Shown in pieces: positions 5,696-11,547 of a DNA stretch of 11,547 nt. The notes under the pieces are model-generated. The model searched no databases. It was given only the letters and a program-made list of their open reading frames with translations, and was not told the origin of the DNA. Source of the stretch: Nitrospirota bacterium. Lineage in GTDB: Bacteria; Nitrospinota_A; UBA7883; JACRGQ01. Positions within the stretch are counted from its first letter, which is position 1. Each line of letters starts with the position of its first letter. Made by a program: the position numbers and the translations under genes. Where the stretch lies: positions 1 through 11,547 of the forward strand of contig JAJRYM010000077.1 in the NCBI GenBank assembly GCA_024275775.1, written 5' to 3'.

Positions 5696-7282
5696 ATGGC
5701 TAAAATAGTTATTTTCGATACGACGCTTCGCGACGGGGAGCAGGCCCCGGGCTTTTCCATGAACGTGGAGGAAAAGCTTCAGCTTGCCCGCCAGCTCGCC
5801 GCTCTCAGGGTTGACGTAATAGAAGCCGGTTTTCCGATTTCCAGCGATGGTGATTTCACCGCTGTGGAAACGATTGCCAAAAAGATTAAAGGGCCTGTTA
5901 TATGCGGTCTTGCGCGAATGCTCGAAAAAGATATAATCTCCGCCGCCGCGGCGCTGAAACCGGCAAAGAAAAAGCGGATACACGTTTTTATAAGCACATC
6001 GGATATCCATATAAAGCATCAGATGAGGAAAACCAAGAAGCAGGTTATAGAAATGACCCGCCGGGGAGTGAAGCTGGCGAAAAGTTTCACGTCGGATATC
6101 GAGTTTTCCGCCATGGACGCCACCCGCTCGAACCCAAAATTTCTTCACGATATTTTCGCCGAGGCGATTGGCGCCGGCGCGACCACTATCAACATTCCGG
6201 ATACCGTAGGCTACACGATTCCGGCGGAGTTCGCCGACCTGCTTGACGGGATCATGGAAAATGTTGAAAACGCCAAAAAGGCCGTCTTCAGCGTCCATTG
6301 CCATAACGATCTCGGTCTGGCGGCCGCGAATGCTCTGGTGGCCATTCAGCACGGGGTGAGGCAGGTTGAATGCACGATAAACGGCATAGGCGAGCGTGCA
6401 GGCAACTCCTCGCTTGAAGAAGTTGTAATGGCCATGAAAACGCGGAAGGATTGTCTGGGGCATACCACCGGGATAAAAACCAGCGAAATTTATAAAACGA
6501 GCCGGCTCCTTACCTCGATTACCGGCATTTCCGTTCAGCCCAACAAAGCGATTGTTGGAGAAAACGCCTTCGCGCACGAATCCGGCATTCATCAGGACGG
6601 CGTGCTTAAACGTCCCGAAACGTACGAGATTATGACGCCCCGGTCGATAGGGCTTACCAAAACCCGCATGGTTCTTGGGAAACATTCCGGCAGGCACGCT
6701 TTCAGCAAAAGGCTGGAGGAGATGGGATTCAAGATGACCAAGGCGCAGATGGATTCCGCTTTTGAGCGGTTCAAACGTCTTGCCGACATGAAGAAAGAGG
6801 TTTATGAAGAAGACCTCGAAGCGGTGGTCGGCGAGGAGTTGAACTCTCTCAAACAGACCTGGCATCTCGAATATTTCCAGATATCCACAGGGAATCAGAC
6901 CGTCCCCACGGCGACGGTACGGCTTAATACCAACGGAGGCGCCAAACAAACCGACATCGAAACAGGCACCGGTAGCGGCCCTGTTGACGCCCTCTATCAC
7001 GCTATTGAAAAGGCGGCCGGCATTAAGGGCTCCCTTCGCCATTATTCGGTAACCGCGGCCACGCCTTACAAGGATGCTATGGCGGAAGTTACGGTTCAGG
7101 TGGAATTCGATTTTAACGAGGGTGTTCCGGTTCGCGGAAGGGCCGCTTCGACCGATACCATAGAAGCGAGCGCGAAGGCCTATCTCAATGCCCTTAACCG
7201 CGCGCTGGCGGAAAACGCGGGCAAGACGCCAAAGAAAGCATCCCGCCGCAAAACCGCAACATCTAGGAGCAAGAAAAAATGA
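5696..7282 (+). CDS. leuA: 2-isopropylmalate synthase
   Basis: LeuA condenses acetyl-CoA with 2-oxoisovalerate, the first committed step of leucine synthesis. The 528-residue protein has a TIM-barrel catalytic domain: DTTLRDGEQ (8-16), EAGFPISS (43-50), metal ligands in HCHNDLGLA (201-209, His201 and His203) and NGIGERAGN (229-237). A linker (GENAFAHESGIHQDG, 288-302) leads to a C-terminal allosteric domain (about 390-505; GTGSGPVDALYHAI, SVTAATPYKDA), which in the family binds leucine for feedback inhibition. Residues 509-528 form an unusual Lys/Arg-rich tail beyond the regulatory domain. The weak Shine-Dalgarno AGGAAAG lies about 10 bases before ATG 5696. Its stop overlaps the accD start as ATGA (7279-7282). 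Homocitrate and citramalate synthases share the fold, but the full-length LeuA-like sequence favours LeuA. Confidence 0.95.
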   Translation: MAKIVIFDTTLRDGEQAPGFSMNVEEKLQLARQLAALRVDVIEAGFPISSDGDFTAVETIAKKIKGPVICGLARMLEKDIISAAAALKPAKKKRIHVFISTSDIHIKHQMRKTKKQVIEMTRRGVKLAKSFTSDIEFSAMDATRSNPKFLHDIFAEAIGAGATTINIPDTVGYTIPAEFADLLDGIMENVENAKKAVFSVHCHNDLGLAAANALVAIQHGVRQVECTINGIGERAGNSSLEEVVMAMKTRKDCLGHTTGIKTSEIYKTSRLLTSITGISVQPNKAIVGENAFAHESGIHQDGVLKRPETYEIMTPRSIGLTKTRMVLGKHSGRHAFSKRLEEMGFKMTKAQMDSAFERFKRLADMKKEVYEEDLEAVVGEELNSLKQTWHLEYFQISTGNQTVPTATVRLNTNGGAKQTDIETGTGSGPVDALYHAIEKAAGIKGSLRHYSVTAATPYKDAMAEVTVQVEFDFNEGVPVRGRAASTDTIEASAKAYLNALNRALAENAGKTPKKASRRKTATSRSKKK

Positions 7283-8157
7283 GCTGGTTTTCCCGTGTAA
7301 AAGCTCCGCTGGAAACGGGAAGCAAGCGCGCCGTGCCCGAAGGGGTTTTCATAAAATGCGAAGACTGCGGAGAGATGCTTTACAGCGTCGATTTCGATAA
7401 TGTTTTTCGAGTATGTTCAAAATGCGGCAAGCATCATGTGATTTCCGCTTATCGCAGAATCGATCTTCTTATCGACGAGGGAACTTTTGCGGAAAAAGAT
7501 CAAAACCTTTCTTCAACCGACCCGCTTAAATTCAGGGATACCATGAAATACCGCGACAGGCTTAAAAGCGCGGAGAGGGTATCCGGCATGAAGGAAGCTC
7601 TTGTAAGCGGTTCGGGGAAGATGAACGGGTGGGAAGTGGAAATATGCGTTTTCGAATTCGGTTTTCTCGGTGGGAGCATGGGTTCGGTTGTAGGCGAGAA
7701 AATAACCCGAGGCGTTGAAAGGGCTATTGAGAAAAAATGCCCGGTTATAACGGTTTCCTGCAGTGGCGGGGCCAGAATGCAGGAAGGAACCTATTCCCTG
7801 ATGCAGATGGCGAAAACATCCGCCGCTCTTTCCATGCTGAGCGAAGCCGGCCTGCCGTTCATATCCGTTTTAACCCATCCCACAGCGGGCGGTGTTACGG
7901 CTTCTTTCGTTATGCTGGGAGACGTGATAATCGCCGAGCCCGAAGCGCTCATATGTTTTGCCGGTCCGCGGGTTATCGAACAGACGCTCAGGCAAAAACT
8001 GCCGGAAGGATTCCAGCGCTCGGAATTTTTGATGGAACACGGGTTTCTGGACGCTATTGTTCCCAGGGACGAACTTAAGAGAACAATAACCTCACTAATA
8101 CGCCACATGAGCGCCGCCATCCCGGAAGAAAACAGAAGCAACCCGCGGGAAACATGA
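7279..8157 (+). CDS. accD: Acetyl-CoA carboxylase carboxyltransferase beta
   Basis: AccD with AccA forms the carboxyltransferase that moves CO2 from biotin to acetyl-CoA, producing malonyl-CoA for fatty acid synthesis. The 292-residue protein has the N-terminal four-cysteine zinc ribbon typical of bacterial AccD (Cys27, Cys30, Cys46, Cys49). The crotonase-like carboxyltransferase core includes FGFLGGSMGSVVGEK (127-141), the oxyanion-hole motif SCSGGARMQEG (160-170), THPTAGGVTASF (199-210) and the EPEALICFAGPRVIEQ segment. The length matches the family. Its ATG overlaps leuA's stop by 4 bases, so translation is coupled to leuA. accA is not in the window. The 75 bases after it hold the next gene's promoter but no obvious hairpin terminator. 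Confidence 0.97.
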   Translation: MSWFSRVKAPLETGSKRAVPEGVFIKCEDCGEMLYSVDFDNVFRVCSKCGKHHVISAYRRIDLLIDEGTFAEKDQNLSSTDPLKFRDTMKYRDRLKSAERVSGMKEALVSGSGKMNGWEVEICVFEFGFLGGSMGSVVGEKITRGVERAIEKKCPVITVSCSGGARMQEGTYSLMQMAKTSAALSMLSEAGLPFISVLTHPTAGGVTASFVMLGDVIIAEPEALICFAGPRVIEQTLRQKLPEGFQRSEFLMEHGFLDAIVPRDELKRTITSLIRHMSAAIPEENRSNPRET

Positions 8158-8180
8158 TAATCCGCAAAGGTCGCGCGTTT

Positions 8181-8189
8181 TGGTATAAT
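8181..8189 (+). promoter_or_regulatory. Extended -10 promoter of the REC-GGDEF gene
   Basis: TGGTATAAT combines the extended TGn element with a consensus TATAAT (8184-8189). No recognisable -35 lies 16-18 bases upstream, which is usual for extended -10 promoters. Predicted start is about 8196, giving a leader of about 37 bases to the ATG at 8233. Confidence 0.6.
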
Positions 8190-8232
8190 CTTGAGCATAG
8201 CAACAGCGTAAACAGATAGTTGTGGAATACAA

Positions 8233-9270
8233 ATGGCCGTAGCGGAAAATCGCATCGTAGACGTGGCAGAATCATCCGGCAAGACAACTCCGAAGACGGC
8301 ACGGAAGGATGATGTGAAAATTCTTGTTGTCGATGATACTGAAGGCGGGCACGACCTTCTGGAGGTTCTGCTTTTCCAGATAGGATATAAAAATCTGGTA
8401 AAAGCCTATGCGGCCGACGACGCTCTGGAACAGCTTTCCCGCCAGCATGAAGCCGGAGAGCCGATAGGCCTCATCCTGCTGGATATTCTCATGCCGGTTG
8501 TTGACGGGGTACAGACCTGCCTCATGATACGGGCCGACGAACGGTTCAACGAAGTTCCGATTCTCATGGTCACGGCGAACACCGATGTGAAGAAGCTCAA
8601 AGACGCCTTCGAAGCGGGCGCCATGGATTATCTGGAAAAACCTATCAGCAAAACGGAGCTGGACGCCCGCATCGGTTCCGCTCTCCGTTTGAAAAAAGAG
8701 CTCGACAGAAGAAAAGAGCTGTTGGCGCAACTGCAGAAAGCAAATAAGAAACTGGAGCTCCTTTCTTCCAAGGATAGTCTCACCGAGATAGCCAACCGGC
8801 GGACGTTCAACTGGTTTCTGGAAAAGGAGTGGAGGCGCTCCATACGAAAAAATCATCCTGTGGCTCTCATTATGATCGATATCGATTTCTTCAAGCTGTA
8901 CAACGACACCTACGGACACCAGAAGGGAGATAGTTGCCTTAAAGAAGTCGCGGCGATTATTTCCAAGGCCGCCAAAAGGCCGGGCGACCTTGTGGCGCGG
9001 TACGGAGGCGAGGAGTTTGTAATAATTCTGGCGGAAACCGATTTGGAAACGGCAAAAAGCATAGCCGAAAATATCAGGGAGGAAATCGAAAGAACCAGCA
9101 TGTTCCATGAAAAATCGTCCATCTCAAATTGCGTTACATTGAGTCTCGGAGTAGCCGCGATGACGGCCGCCAGAGGGGCGACTCCCGACAAGCTTGTGGA
9201 AGCGGCCGATTCGGCTCTGTACGCGGCCAAGCGCGAAGGTCGAAACAGGGTGTGCGTTTTTACGGAGTAG
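8233..9270 (+). CDS. REC-GGDEF response regulator, diguanylate cyclase
   Basis: This 345-residue, PleD-like cytosolic protein makes the second messenger c-di-GMP from two GTP under phosphorelay control. The receiver domain (about 28-150) has the acidic pair Asp34-Asp35, phospho-acceptor Asp84 in LLDILMP, Thr114 and Lys136 in LEKP. A basic/leucine-rich coiled coil (about 150-178) leads to the GGDEF domain (about 179-345), with DSLTEIANRR at its start, MIDIDFFKLYND, and the active-site signature GGEEF (258-262). The inhibitory site RPGD (249-252) lies exactly five residues before GGEEF, so product feedback is expected. It therefore looks catalytically competent. The first 27 residues are a non-conserved polar tail. 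No cognate kinase is nearby. The Shine-Dalgarno is weak (GTGGA). It has its own promoter after accD. Confidence 0.95.
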   Translation: MAVAENRIVDVAESSGKTTPKTARKDDVKILVVDDTEGGHDLLEVLLFQIGYKNLVKAYAADDALEQLSRQHEAGEPIGLILLDILMPVVDGVQTCLMIRADERFNEVPILMVTANTDVKKLKDAFEAGAMDYLEKPISKTELDARIGSALRLKKELDRRKELLAQLQKANKKLELLSSKDSLTEIANRRTFNWFLEKEWRRSIRKNHPVALIMIDIDFFKLYNDTYGHQKGDSCLKEVAAIISKAAKRPGDLVARYGGEEFVIILAETDLETAKSIAENIREEIERTSMFHEKSSISNCVTLSLGVAAMTAARGATPDKLVEAADSALYAAKREGRNRVCVFTE

Positions 9271-9384
9271 CCGTTTCCCCCAGCGTTCAGACCCGCAGAT
9301 TTTTTCTTTTCGCAGTCGATTCTACGGGTTAAGGTGAGTGCCGCCCGGCCTGCCGGTTACCGTAAATATGCTACACTTCCGCGG
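9271..9384 (+). other. Gap before pgpA with possible -10
   Basis: These 114 bases hold no convincing terminator. TATGCT at 9367-9372 could be a -10 box just before the pgpA ATG, with a predicted start near 9379, but no -35 supports it. The GTG at 9334 is an alternative, less likely pgpA start. Confidence 0.3.
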
Positions 9385-9849
9385 ATGTCGGACAAAAACA
9401 GATGGCGAACATGGTCGGTGAAGGCTCTCGCCACGGGGTTCGGGAGCGGGTATTCGCCGGTGGCGCCGGGTACGGCGGGATCTCTGGTTGGAGTGGCGGT
9501 TTTTCTCCTGATAAAGGATTTGCCCCTCGCATTTTATATCCTTTTTACTTTGGCCGTAACGGTTGCCGGCGTTCCGATATCGACCCTCGCGGAGAAAATT
9601 TTCGGCGAGAAAGATTCCCAGAAAATAGTTATAGATGAAATAGCCGGCATATTGATATCGCTTATTGCCGTGCCTGCCGGCGTTTATTCGGTTACGGCCG
9701 GTTTTCTGCTGTTCAGGTTTTTTGATATCTGGAAGCCGTTCCGGTTTCTCGAAAAGTTTGAAGGAGGGCTGGGAGTGATGGCGGATGATGTCGCGGCCGG
9801 TCTGGCCGCCCTGGCCGCGCTCCACCTCGGGCTGATAATTTATGGATAA
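9385..9849 (+). CDS. pgpA: Phosphatidylglycerophosphatase A
   Basis: PgpA removes the terminal phosphate of phosphatidylglycerophosphate at the cytoplasmic membrane to give phosphatidylglycerol. The 154-residue protein shows the family pattern: ATGFGSGYSPVAPGTAGSL (16-34), the acidic motif KIVIDEIAG (80-88), and FRFFDIWKPF (110-119) followed by FEGGLGVMADDVAAG (125-139), with conserved metal-binding acidic residues. Three or four hydrophobic segments suggest membrane helices. I chose ATG 9385, which gives the usual family N-terminus. GTG 9334 would add 17 residues of unlikely sequence. Neither start has a good Shine-Dalgarno. The 3' end overlaps the MFS gene by 8 bases. Confidence 0.92.
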   Translation: MSDKNRWRTWSVKALATGFGSGYSPVAPGTAGSLVGVAVFLLIKDLPLAFYILFTLAVTVAGVPISTLAEKIFGEKDSQKIVIDEIAGILISLIAVPAGVYSVTAGFLLFRFFDIWKPFRFLEKFEGGLGVMADDVAAGLAALAALHLGLIIYG

Positions 9850-11014
9850 ACCGCTTTACAGAAACCTCAATCTTTACTTCATTTTCGCCATAACAATGGT
9901 CGGTATCGCGGGGGTAAGCCTGCTGGCTCCGGCTTTGCCGACAATAGGGAGAAAATTTCAGCTTCCGCCTGCGGAGGTAGGGATGGTGCTAACGATGTAC
10001 ACCCTGCCGGGCGTCGTGCTGATGCTTTTCTTCGGAGTTCTGGCCGATAAATGGGGCAGAAAAGCGCTCCTTATACCGTCGCTGATTCTGTTCAGTATCG
10101 CGGGCGGCTCACTCTTCTGGGTGAAGGACTTTTTCTGGATGAACGTTTTCCGTTTTCTGCAGGGTGTCGGCGGGGCGGCTCTTCCTTCGATGGCGACCGT
10201 TCTTATAGGAGATCTTTTTGAAGAAGATGTCCGGCTGAAGGTTATGGGGTTAAACGCGGCGGTTCTTTCCGTTGGCACGTCTGTTTTTCCGCTCCTTGGC
10301 GGGGCGCTTGCCGAGAAGGGGTGGAATTTTCCGTTTCTTCTTTTCTGGCTGGGCCTTCCGCTGGCGGGGCTGGTTTATTTCTATTTTCAGGAACCTGAAC
10401 AAAGTGAGCAGAAACATATTTCGGATTACTTTAAAAGCGCCCGCGGTTACATTTTTACGCGCCGGAGCGCTTCGGCCTTTTTTCTTGGGTTCGTTGTTTT
10501 CATTTTTCTGTATGGCGGCCTGCTTACCTACCTCACTCTTTACATGGACAGCAGGTTCGGAATGTCTCCTTTTATGATAGGGATGTTCGTGGCTTCCGGG
10601 TCGCTCGCGTCCGCCGCCACGTCTCTGCTTGCTTTCAGAATCGAACGGTGGATTGGCAGGCGCAGGATGCTTATTATCGGATTTTTACTTTTCGCGCTTT
10701 CCTTCGGGACGGTTCTCGCCGTTTCCGAGCAGAAGTGGCTTGTCGCGGCCTTTCTTTTCTTCGGCGCGGCTATGGGAATAACCGTGCCTCTTTTGCAAAA
10801 CATCGTAACGACTATCGCGCCGGTTGAATACAGGGGCCTGCTGGTATCCTTCTTCGGGATGATGATACGGCTCGGCCAGACTCTCGGCCCCCCTCTGCTG
10901 GCTTTATGCTTTCTTTTCGGCGGGCTTGAATTGGTTTTCGCCGCGTGCGCAATTACGGGGCTTATCCTGTCCTTTTTCATCTGTTTTCGCGTCTGGATTT
11001 TCCGCGAGGAATAA
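9842..11014 (+). CDS. MFS family transporter
   Basis: This 390-residue, very hydrophobic protein has about 12 predicted membrane helices, typical of a drug:proton antiporter-like major facilitator. Motif A is present in the loop after helix 2 (FFGVLADKWGRK, 63-74), and a related FRIERWIGRRRM lies in the corresponding loop of the second half. The N-terminal half keeps the FLQGVGGAALPS segment common in multidrug and sugar efflux MFS members. The substrate cannot be predicted. ATG 9842 lies inside the last codons of pgpA (8-base overlap, different frame), implying coupled translation. The link to phospholipid synthesis may be only positional. No terminator is visible before the next promoter. 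Confidence 0.9.
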   Translation: MDKPLYRNLNLYFIFAITMVGIAGVSLLAPALPTIGRKFQLPPAEVGMVLTMYTLPGVVLMLFFGVLADKWGRKALLIPSLILFSIAGGSLFWVKDFFWMNVFRFLQGVGGAALPSMATVLIGDLFEEDVRLKVMGLNAAVLSVGTSVFPLLGGALAEKGWNFPFLLFWLGLPLAGLVYFYFQEPEQSEQKHISDYFKSARGYIFTRRSASAFFLGFVVFIFLYGGLLTYLTLYMDSRFGMSPFMIGMFVASGSLASAATSLLAFRIERWIGRRRMLIIGFLLFALSFGTVLAVSEQKWLVAAFLFFGAAMGITVPLLQNIVTTIAPVEYRGLLVSFFGMMIRLGQTLGPPLLALCFLFGGLELVFAACAITGLILSFFICFRVWIFREE

Positions 11015-11042
11015 ATTCGGGTGCAATTCGGATAATCAATTG

Positions 11043-11066
11043 TATAATCGTCATCTGAATTCAGAT
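11043..11066 (+). promoter_or_regulatory. -10 box and 14-bp palindrome before manC
   Basis: TATAAT (11043-11048) is a consensus -10 box without a clear -35. The perfect palindrome ATCTGAATTCAGAT (11053-11066) begins 5 bases downstream and covers the predicted transcription start near 11055. A protein bound there would block initiation, so it is a candidate operator. Confidence 0.45.
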
Positions 11067-11091
11067 CTGTATTCGGCAAGGGGGGAATCTT

Positions 11092-11547
11092 TTGAATAAC
11101 GAGCATCTTTACGCGGTTATCATAGCGGGCGGCAGGGGAACCCGTTTCTGGCCTCTTTCCAGATATAAAAAACCGAAACAGCTTTTGTCTCTTAACGGCC
11201 ATCAGTCCCTCTTACGCCAGACTGTGGATCGCGTGCTTCCCGTCATCCCTAAAGAGAGGGTTTTCGTTGTAACGGCCGGAACCCACGCCGACGGCATTCT
11301 GGAAGCTCTGCCCGATATTCCACGAGAAAATATACTTGTCGAACCGGTAGGGAAAAACACCGCTCCCGCGCTTGCGCTTGCCGCGGCCCATCTTCTCGCG
11401 CAGGATCCGAACGCGATTATGACGGTCCTGCCGGCCGACCACGTTATAGGCCCGAACGACAAATTCCTTGCCGACATGATAACGGCGGGCGAGGTAGCCG
11501 AAAAAGAGAAACTGCTTGTAACTTTCGGAATAAGGCCATCGAGGCCC
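11092..11547 (+). CDS. manC: Mannose-1-phosphate guanylyltransferase, 5' part
   Basis: This enzyme makes GDP-mannose from GTP and mannose 1-phosphate for polysaccharide, glycoprotein or lipopolysaccharide synthesis. The first 152 residues are in the window and the frame is open at the last base. The nucleotidyltransferase signature AGGRGTRFWPLSR (12-24) is followed by KKPKQLL, VEPVGKNTAPAL (83-94), the metal-site motif TVLPADHVIGP (111-121) and FGIRPSRP. TTG at 11092 is the start: AAGGGGGG (11078-11085) is well placed 6 bases before it, and the family sequence begins immediately after. It may be a stand-alone GDP-type enzyme or a bifunctional ManC with a C-terminal isomerase; the missing 3' part would decide. 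Confidence 0.92.
   Translation, partial: MNNEHLYAVIIAGGRGTRFWPLSRYKKPKQLLSLNGHQSLLRQTVDRVLPVIPKERVFVVTAGTHADGILEALPDIPRENILVEPVGKNTAPALALAAAHLLAQDPNAIMTVLPADHVIGPNDKFLADMITAGEVAEKEKLLVTFGIRPSRP

Noticed and set aside
5678..7042. 454-residue open frame on the - strand opposite leuA
   Set aside because: It is fully antisense to a well-conserved leuA, has no recognisable motif, and looks like a by-product of leuA's codon bias.
9334..9384. GTG start for pgpA at 9334
   Set aside because: AAGG touches the GTG, too close to act as its Shine-Dalgarno, and the added residues (MSAARPAGYRKYATLPR) are unlike the family N-terminus.

Overview
The window is a moderately GC-rich, densely packed bacterial chromosomal segment made mostly of housekeeping genes. 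No stretch over 300 bases lacks a gene; the longest gap is 169 bases (5527-5695). No insertion sequence, integrase, CRISPR array or rRNA is visible. The gene set (SpoVG, XRE/S24 repressor, PleD-like diguanylate cyclase, PgpA, GDP-mannose synthesis, non-mevalonate isoprenoid kinase) fits a Gram-negative-type bacterium outside the best-studied groups. A delta-proteobacterial-like or deep-branching candidate lineage is my guess. The sequence alone does not fix the phylum.

Layout. Bases 1-138 are the tail of an unrecognised gene. They are followed on the + strand by an aspartase/fumarase-superfamily lyase (182-1579), a JAMM/Mov34 metalloprotease (1599-2066) and a complete tRNA-Leu(GAG) (2097-2181). 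Next is a small two-gene regulatory locus. A - strand HTH-cupin gene broken by a -1 frame change (2190-2566) faces a + strand XRE-S24 self-cleaving repressor (2604-3344). Their promoters overlap head to head and share one palindromic -10 box. A - strand operon follows, in transcription order GT2 glycosyltransferase (5526-4573), ispE (4576-3689) and spoVG (3666-3352). From 5696 everything is on + : leuA overlapping accD by ATGA, a REC-GGDEF regulator with its own extended -10, pgpA overlapping an MFS transporter, and the start of a mannose-1-phosphate guanylyltransferase that runs off the window.

How the genes fit together. leuA and accD are translationally coupled, linking branched-chain amino acid synthesis to malonyl-CoA supply. 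GT2-ispE-spoVG links an envelope glycosyltransferase, an isoprenoid-precursor kinase and the SpoVG RNA/DNA-binding regulator. The guanylyltransferase begins a GDP-mannose/polysaccharide function.

The most unusual part is the 2560-2650 switch region. It has two near-consensus sigma70-type promoters on opposite strands that cannot be occupied together, an apparently leaderless repressor mRNA, and an inverted repeat bracketing the repressor's start. A 14-bp perfect palindrome at the predicted start site of the guanylyltransferase gene is a second operator candidate.
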